NCBI RefSeq assembly: GCF_949628265.1
Contig: NC_088787.1
Coordinates: 29,626,501-29,690,500, forward strand
Reading direction: 5' to 3'
DNA length: 64,000 bases
DNA from: Cloeon dipterum
Lineage: Eukaryota; Arthropoda; Insecta; Ephemeroptera; Baetidae
The translations under genes were made by a program, and so were the position numbers. The notes beneath the pieces are model-generated. The model saw nothing but the letters and a program-made list of their open reading frames with translations, did not search any database and was not told the DNA's origin. Shown in pieces: positions 23,940 through 35,159 of the stretch (its first letter is position 1; each line of letters starts with the position of its first letter).

Positions 23940-26900
23940 ATAATTATAAATGTATAATGCGTTTTAATAGTTTCACATTAGTATTTAATGAAAAAGAGAT
24001 TAAATTGAACTTGATTGATTGGATTCCCCTTCAGACTAATATCAACGATAAACATTAAATATTATCTCCAGAGGTTGTGCTCACAATCAATGCACTTCGT
24101 TTCAACAACACCATTGGCTATCAAGTGCAGAAGTACTTATGTGAATAATATCTTAGTTCGAAATGATAAATGTGAATCTCGTAACGATGACGTCATCGTA
24201 ATTCTATTTGACTTAAATAGGTTAAAAATTTAAGCGATTTATATTCCCTAGCGCGTGAACTAGATTATTATTGTTCAAAGAGGTATTTGGCGCCGTTCAA
24301 CAAAAGCTACCCTGAGAAGTGTTTCGAACTGGCTGATTTAGTACTTTGAGTGATTCAGGATAATTGCATGCGAGCAGGAAACATTCCTTACTGCTGTCAG
24401 AAATCTGGACGAAGTGTTAACATGTGGGTCTACGAATTTACCACCCCTAAAAGACTACCTTAAGGTGCAAATATCTAAGCAATCCGCGAGCACCAAGCAA
24501 TTTGTACTTGGTCGAGCAGAAGGTCAAGCAACTCATGCCTGACACAGTAACACGAGCATTCGGCCGTCTGATCTTATTAACAAAACGTGCTAATTTATTT
24601 TGATGAACACCTCTCTGAATCAGAGCTGTTGATGATGATACAGCAGGGATTACCTGAAGAGTAAAGTGCAGCTGCGAGTGCGTCGCAAACGCTGCAAGAT
24701 CTGCAGCGCAACTTAGACGACATGTATTATGATACTTCTTCAGTTTCCGGCTAGCATGCACGCAATTTTTGAAATCTGTTTGTCGTTCTCCTGCTCAAGA
24801 GTAGAGCCAAAGTGGAAAAACCAAGCTAGTTTTAATAAAAGGTTTCGTAAAATTGGAAAGGCAAAGAGAAAATGACATAATAAGTGAGAATAACAAACAG
24901 TTATTATAAGCGCAGTCAATTAACATAAATTGTAACACACTTGCCAAACCAAAATGAGAAATTAAAAAATCGAGAAGAGATATTAATGAACTGAAAAAAA
25001 TGATTTTGTTCAGACAGTTTGAAAGAAAAATTCATATTTTTTCAAATCATTCCAGAATTTCAATACTTGCTCAATATATAAAATTCAGAACATTATAGGA
25101 GTTGATTTTATTGATTCTATAATTGATTTGTGTTGCTTGAGAATGCCTTCCTTACAGTAGGTGCGAAGTGAATTAAATTAATTTTGATAAGAATGACCGA
25201 AAAGACGAACTATAAAAAACGTCGTGATGTACAACAAGAGGTGGTATACAATTCATTGACATATTGCTTTTAATTATTGCCAGCAGCAAAAAATGCCATA
25301 TTTAGCTCACACATGGCCTCCTTTGAGTTTTAGGTGGGGGACTAACCAACTGTAAGAACCGCAACGGCAGTCTCAAGTGAATAAGCGACAACACAGCACC
25401 ATCGCTCTCGCGTTAAATTGAGAGGTAATTTATGCTAGACCTTTTTTACTAACAAGCTGCATCCAATTAATTTACAAAATAAGATGTCATAATGGAATTT
25501 GAAAAAAAAAATGAAATCGTGTTACTATGTACCCTTTTGTAGTGCAAAAAATAGTACCCTGCTTTTATCTCGAATGGAAGATTTTCAGAATTCTTTGTTA
25601 TTAGTTGATTATACCCGTGCGTGCATATAATTGATTAATAGCGAGCCAATTGCATGCAAATTATACGTATTAAAAGTTTATGGGTCAATTTACAGAATCA
25701 GAATATTTGACAATATTTTTCTGAAAGCCTAAAATCACATTTGCTAACAAGTTAGACTTTTGAAAGGGCCTCAGCTGCCCAAGGTCACGTTAAAAAACAA
25801 AGGCTCTAAAGATTCACGTTGTTTGTCTGCTGTTCTCTTAATAGAGTGAAACGACACGGGCACCGGGGCCAAGGTGGCACTACCAAAAGAAAAGAGGGGC
25901 GCGGTCTTGTCTTAAGGGAACAAAAAAGCCGGGAATCGCGATATTTACTGCAGGAGCAGGCCTCGACAACGGGCCAAAGTGGGACAACGAACTTAAAGAG
26001 GAAAACAGAGAGTTAAATGACACTGTCTATATAGGTAAGCGTATTGTCAGGTTGGGGGCCACAGGCCTGGCTGGCGCCGACGCCAAAGTTACAGGGTGTG
26101 AGGGGTAGCTGCGCTTGCGAGCATGAAGGTACATGGGGTACATGCAAAATATTATTGACGGAAGAGTTTGACACCCAACGAAAAAAAGCACATGCTGCTT
26201 CTCGTCGTTAACCTATATACAGATATAAATTCGATTGATGATTGACAAATAGAGATGAAATTATACAATATATTATATTATAGAACAGTATTAGTTAATA
26301 AGTATTAAGCATTATTTCCGCAATTGCTTATTTATTAAAGTAATTATTGCACAGCATAATAAAAAAATTTAAATAAATTCATAGTAAGAAAAGACAAACA
26401 ATACACTAAAAAATATCACGCTATTATCTTAAGATTTGCTGAAAGTAGGCGCAGAGAGGGATATTCTGATCATATTTATTTGAGTTTAGCAGAAAATTTT
26501 GAGGTTTGACCAAATGACCACCCGCTGGGAAAAATACGGTTGTAAAAAGTGCGAGTCGGCAGTAGCTGTGTGCAAATTGTTCACTAAGCGACTAGCGCTA
26601 AGCTATCCAAATTCCCTCTGGGGACGAGTAATTACGCGAACTCTTCATGAAATCAATAGAAATGTATTTTCAAGTAAAATTTTAGACTTCTCGTAAGATA
26701 AACAGTAATTTTTAAAACAAATAAAAACTTATTGTCGTGTAGTTAAGATTTTTTCAAAACTGAATAGAACTCTTTTATTATTTTGACAAATCCAAACCTA
26801 AACACGCACTAAATGATCAAATAAACTGCAAAAAATGCCATAAAAACACGCGTTTCATTTTGTAACGTGAGAATGAAGTGGATTTAATGGGATTACAACG

Positions 26901-27063
26901 TTCATTTTAGACCCGGCCATTTAAAGTAGATCACTTATTAGCAAAGACATTAATATATAGCATTTAAAAATTGTCATGGGGTAGGAAACACATTTTAAAA
27001 ATTGAATTATGTTAAGTGCATAAAACGGAAAAAAATATTATTGTTTTTTTTTTATTTTTGCAG
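23940..27063. other. Intergenic stretch between the two caspase-NACHT genes
   Basis: About 3.1 kb, mostly AT-rich. Scattered GC-richer blocks occur near 24290-24740, 25330-25430 and 25840-26120. The last contains a good donor (TATATAG|GTAAGC, exon end 26034) and could be a non-coding first exon of the second gene. It has an upstream ATG that stops after five codons. A 16-bp palindrome with a central TGACGTCA lies at 24184-24199. No coding exon with matching splice sites was found. Confidence 0.4.
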
Positions 27064-27078
27064 GACATCCATGGTAAA

Positions 27079-30000
27079 ATGGTGGATGCTTCAGATGGAG
27101 TTGTCACGAAGTTCAAGCCATTTGTTCCAAGTTAGTATACTCTCAATTGTTTTGAAAATCTTATAACTAACACGTTTCCCATGTTTTTGAAAAAGGTGAA
27201 AAAATCGTAGAGTACAGGTCCAACAATATAGGCTTCTGGGATGGAAATGGAAAAGAAGAAATCAAGTAAATGGCAGACAACGCCAAATAAATTTTTCGTA
27301 TTTTAACTCTGGTTATAAAAAAACTTTCAGGAAATTGAGTGTTTTGGTGGTCCACTACGGATTTGCAGGCGTTGAGAAACTTGATCGCCAGAAGGATAAT
27401 CAAGAGGATGTCAATAGTTTAAAGGACACTTTAAGTAAACACTGTCGAGAAGGTAACTACAGAGAAACTTCTGGTCGGAGGGATGAGGTCCTCGGCATCC
27501 TAGAAAATATTGCACAGGGTTGGCAGGATTAATTATTTAATGCTTTTAATCAATAATAATTTCCTTTTTCCACGTTTCTTTCAGACAAAGAAACACCAGA
27601 TTTGTTAGTGGTCTGTATTATGACACACGGAAAATGTAACGGACGCCTGCTAACACATCATCCACATCATGATGCAGACATCCAACAAGGAAACACTAGT
27701 GTCAAGAAACAAAGGTTTGAGGAAATCAGACTTTCCGAAATATATGACAAGCTTAAGGCAGAGAATCTTGAAAATACTGTTAAGCTGGTTTTGGTCCAGG
27801 TACGATTTTTGCGGATTTATTTAAGCTGCTTTGCACTAATTCAGCCTATATCTGTTCAGGCGTGTCGCGGTCTTATTGCTGAAGAAAACTGCTTTGAAAA
27901 TAAGCCAAACGTACAATTTGTAAACGAAAAAATCAAATTTAGCAAAACACTTGGAAGAAAGGACAGCGAATTAAACAATACAAACGCAACAAGGGTGACA
28001 ACTGAGCTGAACTGTAAAAATTTCGTTGTCATGCTATCATGCGTTGAAGGTAATTTAATGAATATTTGTACTTGTTATTCTCTTCCAGAGCAATAAAAAA
28101 CGATTTGCATCAAATCAAGATTTGCGAAAGATACTTCAAGTTTGAAAATGGCCTGGTGGAGTTTGTTGATAAAATAAGAGAGCAGCTTTTCTTCCTTAAG
28201 TTATCCCACTGCTCGACGCCCCGACTGTTGTAGTTGGAGTTCCTCCGCAGTAACTCTAACACAACAACGAAGAATTAACATCAATTTTTCGTGTGTTGTA
28301 TTAGAGTTTCTACAGATGTAATCTCGCCATATATAACATTAGTATTTAATTGAACAATAATTAATTGTTTATTTTCTTTTAGGAACCGTGTCTTTTCGAA
28401 AAGATGGAGAGCCAGAATCGGGGAGCTGGCTTATTCAAACTTTTTGTAGCTGCCTCAATACATTAGGAAGAAATATGGAATTGGAAGAATTTTTGGCGTG
28501 GATTAGTTTTACAATGAAAACAGAATTGATAGAAAAGGAAAATTACGGATCCTCCCCAGAAATCAAATTGTTTCCGCACAGGAAACTGACATTTTCCAGG
28601 TAATTTAATGAAAGATAAAGCATAGTTCAGATACATTTGTGCATCTATTACTGGCTGTCCAATGTCAGAGATTTCAAAAGGTGGTTAAATTAGAGACTTG
28701 AAATGCACAAATTAGCTCAACGGCCGGGCTGGCACACCGGCGCTGACTCGCCACTTGCTATGGTTTCCTTTCCAGCGGCTTAAGGGACAAATGAATGGCG
28801 TTTCAATCGGTTCAGTGAGACAATCAAATATAAATAAAAATGCCACATTGGGCCCAAGCTCTTCTTCTGCAGCCACTTGGGCCCCATGTTATCCGCTCGG
28901 CGATGTTATTTTGGGACCTGGAGAGCTCATAGACTTAATTTTCCACACAGAGTAGAGCATTTCAGTTATTTTTATTTGTTTTTAATTGAAAGATTAAAAC
29001 TGTGTGTCTTTATTTAATGTTTTAAAAGATTAATTTGGGTTATGTTTTCTCTTCTTTTTAAGGAGCGATTGCGCCAATCTAAGTTGCCCACCAGAATCTT
29101 TTTTCTATGACTGGAGGTCAAAATCTGACAAGAAGATAACTACAAGGAAAGCTCATTTTTTTGCTGCTGATGGAAAGGAGGATTGTGTCGCACTGTTGAT
29201 GAAAGCTATGAAGGAGAGATTCGATTTTCTGTGTATGTTTCATGAGACGGTCGCAGACTTGGAATCAGCAGGTTCAAACGTCATAAAATACTTTATTAAT
29301 TTGAAGCTTATCCACATTTATTTTCTCCAGTAAAAAATGGGGATGAACTGGATGGATGTATTCTTATCTGCGTTGTGGGCAATTTGACCACAGAAACAAT
29401 TGAAGGGAAAAATGAAATTTGCATGACGATGAAGGGAAGTTCGATGCCCCTAAAGCATATTATCTCCAAAACAATTTTTCCAAAAACGGAAGACTGGATT
29501 GGCAAGCCAAAGCTCGCTGTTTTCCTTAACAATGAGAATTCGAAGGGAGTCACCAAAGCTTCTCCGAAATACCCTCCATGCGAAACGGTATTTTTACAAA
29601 TTTAAATGAGTAAAAATTTAAATTGATTCATGTACGTGTTTACAGCCTTTCACTTCTAACGAAGGTTCAAGAAGTGGTACCATTCACGAAGGTCTACTGT
29701 CACTGATACTCCCACAAAGAGGTATAGAATGCTTGTCTTTTATAATTGTACCAAATTTTAATAATTGAATTTATTTTTGCAGATTCAGTTCAGCTCTTTT
29801 TAAATACGTTGACCAAATTCGCAGCCTCAAACAATACCAGCTCAACAGTTCAAGAGCTGTTTGTTGCAATGCTGCAATATGCAAAGCCTTATGATCATAT
29901 TAGCCCAGTCATCATAAGCACACTTAGGGAAAGGCTAAAAATTAATTTCCCTTCCACTATTCCCTATAACTTTTTCAAAAAGACCTATGCGGGGACAAAG

Positions 30001-31020
30001 GATAAAATTGTGATTCAAGAAGAGCTCGTTGAGTGGTTCAGCTCAATTTTTTGCTGTCTGAAAAGCGCGAAAAAGCAATCCACCTATGACTGTCCAAGTG
30101 AGCCAAACGAGAAACGTCCGAAAATTGAGACAATTTCAAGGGACCCAAAGATGGCCACTGTTTGGCTTGTGTCATCTCCTGCAAGCACAGGAAAATCTTA
30201 CTTGGCTAATTATTTGGCTAGTACTCGGGTACAGAGTAATGGTGGTGTAATTAAAATTGACCTACGTGGAGCTTATCAATTTTTGGATAAATTTGATTGG
30301 CAACATCAAAATTACGAAACGCTGATAAACGAATATCTGAAGCATGCAGGACAAAATAAATCTCTCGGCGATAACGATATAGTAATTCTAGACTCTTTTG
30401 AAGCGGTAAAAGAAAATCTGCACGAGCATTTTTTCAAAATGATCCAAGATATGGCAGAAAATGAGGTTTTCCTATTGATTACTGCCAGGTCCGAGCTGCA
30501 GGAGAAGTTTCAAAACGCAATCACTGCTCTGACCGTAATTCAAATAGGAGATCTTACTGAGTCAGAGCAATTTGAGTTTCTTTCGCAACAGCTGAAGCCG
30601 AGTGAAAGCGAAAGTGATATTCGTTTTGCCTTAACGGAAATTCGGAAGGCCTACGGCGAAGAATTTACCAGAAAAGTAGGAACTCTCGAAAAACTTGCGA
30701 AGTTTCCTGAATTTGCGAGAGTAAAACCCATTAACATTGACGCAATCAGCAAATATCTTGTTGAGACAACTGTTGAATCTGGCTTGGTTAACAACGGAGT
30801 GATCAGAGGTTTCAATTTTTTTGACAAATGTTTTAATACGATAATGTCCGACCTAAAAAAATGTGCCAATGCTTACATCACGGGTAGCAACGTGACTGAT
30901 ATTCAATCTGATATTGCAGAACTGAATAGACTCGATATTATGGTTATTAACAAGGAAAACCTCGTTCAGCCTGTTAATAAGCAAATTGCATTGTACCTTG
31001 CGAAGCAGCCTAGCAAATAA
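27079..31020 (+). CDS. Caspase / pseudocaspase / NACHT-type ATPase fusion protein B
   Basis: Ten coding exons: 27079-27130, 27196-27265, 27331-27518, 27585-27799, 27860-28049, 28383-28599, 29063-29271, 29331-29587, 29646-29721 and 29783-31020, 903 residues. The start is the first in-frame ATG after an acceptor at 27064; an upstream coding exon cannot be excluded. The first caspase domain is canonical: LSVLVVHYGFAG, His about 118 (VVCIMTHGKCNG), Cys about 177 in VQACRGL, and GSWLIQTFC in the p10 part. The second caspase-like unit (CILICVVGNL ... KPKLAVFLNN ... LLSLILPQRD) lacks both catalytic residues. The ATPase has Walker A SSPASTGKS (about 622-630), Walker B DIVILDSFEA (about 690-699) and a sensor-like FLLITARSE. 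Every intron phase equals that of the neighbouring paralogue. Between domains lies a basic KRPK stretch. A SINE-like repeat sits in the 28600-29062 intron. Confidence 0.88.
28711..28930 (+). repeat. SINE-like repeat, copy 1 (intronic)
   Basis: It begins with a tRNA-like A box (TAGCTCAACGG) and has a B-box-like GTTTCAATCGG about 90 bases on, followed by a GC-rich body (GGGCCCAAGC ... ATGTTATCCGCTCGGCGATG). It shares this order with the repeat at 31155-31440, while the flanking DNA is unrelated. It lies in the intron between 28599 and 29063. The ends are approximate. Confidence 0.6.
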
Positions 31021-31154
31021 TTAGGATATTATGCGAGACACTCGTAATCAAATTGCAGTTTGGTTTGTGCTTTTAGTTTTTTTTTTAGTTATAAAATCGA
31101 ATAAGGTAATAGCGTATCCACCAGAGTAAATAATGATTGTTATTTACACACATA

Positions 31155-31440
31155 ATTGCTCAACGGGCTGGGAGGTGCACCGGCGCCGACTCGCTATATA
31201 CTTGCTGGTTTGCACCTTTCCAGCATGCGTGAGTTGGCTTCACGGGACGAATGTCTAGCGTTTCAATGCAGTCCTCGATGCGGAGGCAAGTGGCCCTTCA
31301 TTGGGCTGGGTCCCTGAAATGTGCGGCCTGGTGCGCCCATGCTATCCGTTCGCGGTGTTATTGGAACCCGGGTTTCAGCATTCGTGCTAGTGCAGTGCGC
31401 ACCCTTCCCGATCCTCGGACAGGGATAAAAAGAGCAAAAA
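31155..31440 (+). repeat. SINE-like repeat, copy 2
   Basis: It has the same head (GCTCAACGGGCTGGGAGGTG), A-box and B-box-like positions (GTTTCAATGCAG) and body (ATGCTATCCGTTCGCGGTGTTATT) as the copy at 28711-28930. It is longer at the 3' side, ending near an A-rich stretch (AAAAAGAGCAAAAAAAATAA). It lies just downstream of the second caspase-NACHT gene. The GC-rich block stands out in AT-rich flanks. Confidence 0.6.
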
Positions 31441-32796
31441 AAATAATGTTGTAATAAACAGGGCTGTGATTTTAAAACGAACGGCCACATTTAAAAAAAA
31501 TAAATCACGCAATTACTCCACTGTTGACTTGTAGACCAAGCCTAAAATAGTCTTGAGCTGTTTCATTATAAAGTGCTCAAAATTGTTTAAATCGCTTGTA
31601 AACCCTATGTATCCCCTGAAACAAGCTCGGATTATTGTATTAACATTTGGAGCATTAATAATGATTAATCTTCAAAATACTGTTATTAATTTCAACTTTT
31701 TCTGATAGCTTTTGATAAACTTTTAAGTTACTTAGAGCTATTTGGTTAAATTATAAATAGTATATTTTATATATACATGAGTGTTTTTATCGTTTAAAAG
31801 CAATTTGTTGCTAATTTTATCGGCTTTGAACCCGTACTATGAATTTTACGTATGTATGTATGTTGTTAGGGATGTTTCAAAAAGTACCCTGAAATTTTGA
31901 GCCAAAAGGTATTTTTCGGGGAACCGGGATTTTGAAAATCGCGAGTCTCCAATAGAAATTTTCAAATGTGCTATATAACCTTTCAAGGTTTATTCTTTTA
32001 ATGTCAAATAAAAAATATTTTTAACTTAGATTATATGCTGATCCTTTTATCGACGAAAGTAGCCTACAATTTTTAATTTTAAATCTTCATTCACAACTAT
32101 AAAACACTAAATGAGAATCAACATACGCTTAAATCTGTTCATATTAAGATATTCTTTTATAAGTAATATAGCGTGTGATCCGTGAACAAATATTGTGTCT
32201 GGCATGCATTTAGATGATAAAATGTTATCAATTTTTTATAAAAGAAAATTATGAAATACAGCCGTATCAAAGTCTCCGGGTTACAGCCGTGACCTCAAAC
32301 GACCCTAGTGAAAGCTCAATCGTATCCAATCACGTGAAGGAAAAATGATGCCCAAAATGTAGAAAAAAATAAAGTTTTAGATGCATTGCAGAGGCTGATA
32401 ATCTAATATAGTGCAATATAGTTGCAAGGCGTTGGGATCACTGTTACGTTTGACTCTCCCGCATATCACATATAATGTAGAAATTTGGCATCATTTTGTA
32501 TGTAATACGTACTTTTGAAACGTATCCAACGTTTCTATTGCAAAAACATCGGTGCGGAGGCTACGCAGGTCTCTTTTTGGGTTGACCTTCTCATCTTGTT
32601 GCACGTGCGAGCATGATGTTATTTTGTTCAAACGAAATTAGATCTAATAGTTTTCTCCCAAGATAACAATGATTTCAATACTTTAATTTACTCTGTTCTA
32701 GCTGTTAGTTGCAAATAGTTTTAATAAAATTTAAATTAAACACAGAAAACACGGAAAATTTCAGATTTATTAAATGGTAAAATACAGTCAGGGGCT
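31441..32796. other. No gene seen
   Basis: AT-rich intergenic DNA between the plus-strand caspase-NACHT pair and the minus-strand apolipophorin gene. Short GC-richer stretches near 31880-31950 and 32270-32345 have no open frame with splice support and no recognised repeat family. Confidence 0.5.
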
Positions 32797-32800
32797 TTAT

Positions 32801-33690
32801 TTACGTAGAGGGTGCAGGGGTGCTGCCGGAGATGGCGCTCTGGATCTGCGCCTGGAAGTACTTGGCGAGCTCGACAGCCTGGTCGACGGCCTGCTTGGTG
32901 GCCTGCTGCACCTCAGCCCTGATGGGCGCCGTCTCGGTCTCGACGTTCTTCGCGATCTTGGAGGCTTCTTCAACGACGGTGGAGACGGCGGTCTGCACCT
33001 TGGTGGACAGCTCGGCGGTGGCCTCCTGGGCCTGCTGGGCGTTCTGCTCGCCAATCAGGCCGCGGAGGGTCGAGTTGAGCCGCTCGGCGGTGTCCTTCAG
33101 CGCCTGGTTATCCTGAGCGGCGTTGTTCAGGTTGTCCACCAAGTTTTGCAGGTTCGTGGTGAAGATCGCGGTCTGGTTGCTCAGGGTAGCTCCCACCTAA
33201 AAACAGGTAAATTATGTTGTTAATGTTCCAATTATTTGTATTTGACAGAAATTAAATATAAAACTGTGCCACAAAAGAAAAAATTAAAAAAATCGACTTA
33301 GGCTGGAGCATTTAAAATTTTCAAACAAAATTTTTTGCAAATATTGAAGTGTAAAAATAATTTTGAAATACTCGTAATAGTCGCAACGTAGAGAAATATT
33401 TCATATTCAAACTTTAATTTTCTTAAAATGGCTCGTAATTACCTTGGCGAAAGCAGCCTTCTGCTCATCTCCAGGGGTGAAGAGCGCGGAAACCTGGTCA
33501 GTGAAGGTCTTGACATTTTCCTGGGCCGTTTTCACAAGCTCCTCGAGCGAAGGAAACTCGGGTGCTTCCCGCCTGACAAGGGCAGCCTGTGGTTTTCAAA
33601 AATTGCGTCTTTAACACGCATTTTGATCTTGATTTTTTTACTGACCTGCGAGATGGCGAAGAGAGCAACGAGCACGACGGCGGTCTTCAT
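32801..33690 (-). CDS. Apolipophorin-III
   Basis: Three exons on the minus strand (33690-33646, 33586-33443, 33196-32801), all phase 0, give 194 residues. Exon 1 is the signal peptide (MKTAVVLVALFAISQ). The mature protein is Cys-free, rich in Ala, Gln, Glu and Lys, and made of long amphipathic helices (EELVKTAQENVKTFTDQV; NLQNLVDNLNNAAQDNQ; ELSTKVQTAVSTVVEEASK; AVDQAVELAKYFQAQI). This is the five-helix exchangeable apolipoprotein of insect haemolymph, which binds lipophorin during lipid loading and also has immune roles in the family. Length fits the usual 180-190 residues. A TATA-like TTAATATATG element lies about 40 bases upstream on the minus strand. An AATAAA overlaps the stop codon, with a second at 32771-32766. 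Confidence 0.95.
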
Positions 33691-33734
33691 GGTGAATGAT
33701 ACCCGCTAGAGAGCAAGATGAGCTTAATATATGC

Positions 33735-35159
33735 TCTAGCAGGGGTCAAAGTCACAAACATAATTATCAATGATGTGGCCGCGGATACAATCGTGTCTGC
33801 CTGAATGAATGCGGGGTGACGAAGGGGAACGAGAGGCGGCGGCATTGACCCTTCTTGGACAATGATCCGCTTCTTTTGTAGATAAAAATGCTCTCGTCTG
33901 GCTCTTGATTATTTTGGTTCATTTGTTGCATTTTTCTTAATATACTATCACCCTCCATTACCAACTGGTTCCATGTTTTAAAATTATTTGGTTTTAATGA
34001 TTTTAATTAAACAGCACCTCTGTTAACAAATTTTTGTAGTGTCTGGGAGAAAATCACAAAAAGAAAACGCAATATTTTCTACGAGCAATCGATATAATTT
34101 TATTGCAGAATAATTTATCTAGGCCAGTGTGTAAAAAGATCATAATTATTATCAGCTATTGATGGGTTTATTATTCTATTCATTTAGTATACAAACATAT
34201 GATTACATTAATTAATCTGTTACAAAGGGAAAGGTTCAAAAGGTGATAAATATCACGTGCTTGACAGATAGTGTATATTTGTGTTCAGCTTTTAGCACTG
34301 TTGTAATTGAATGAGGACTCCACTAAATTAAGTGCAAAATATTCATATACACATTGAAATTAATGGCTCGATCCCTCCCAAAACTTCATTTTATTTAGGC
34401 AGACTGTGCAACACGACAACCTTGCATGTTGCATAACTCTTACTGACGTTACAAATATGTAGTTTAAAGCATATATTTTATCCTAATTACCGAAAAAATC
34501 TTAAATTCAACATCATGTTATGGTACTACATAATTTTAAACTGTAAAAAAGGGTAACATATATGTGTAGTTGCCAGTAAAAGAGAAAAATATCTCAACTC
34601 TCTGCCTGCCTGGCATAATATTGGCGGTAGATCCATGTTTCCCTCAATGCATCAATTATGTCAAGCAAAATGTTGTAAAACTCTCTTCTAGGTGTGTTTC
34701 CATTGTAAATCCGCTGCTCGCTGGGCCAGGAGCTTCTTTCGTCTCTGTTCCAATCATCTGAGCGCACACAGAGGCCAAGACAGATCTAATAAAATTGCTG
34801 ACCTTATTTTTTAAATTCAGATTTACGACCTTTTTTAAATACCTTTAACACGAACTGGAGAAAGATCGTTGTGACAAGAAAATTGCATCCCATTTTCTAA
34901 ATGAAGAGGTGCAGTGAATTTCACGATTTTATTTGCAACGCGCCGTGATGATAAATGAGCTCTGCTATGCAGAATAGGCACTTTCATGATAGTTAGCTGA
35001 CACAGGGACAAAATTGTTTAGAAAACAAAAGCTATAGCCTGCAGTTTTAATTAAGTCTTTATTTCCAGAGCATAACGAGAGTTTTAAATAATTTATGTTG
35101 CTCTTCTTTCAGCGATTTAAAGGACTTTTACTATCTACGTCGATTTTATTTAGGAGTTT
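33735..35159. other. No gene seen
   Basis: Upstream DNA of apolipophorin-III and downstream DNA of the mucin-like gene. It is AT-rich, with no exon with coding composition and splice sites on either strand. Confidence 0.5.

Noticed and set aside
24447-24761. 104-codon minus-strand open frame between the caspase-NACHT genes
   Set aside because: GC-richer than its flanks but with no splice sites, no recognised domain and no matching neighbour exon; perhaps an old repeat.
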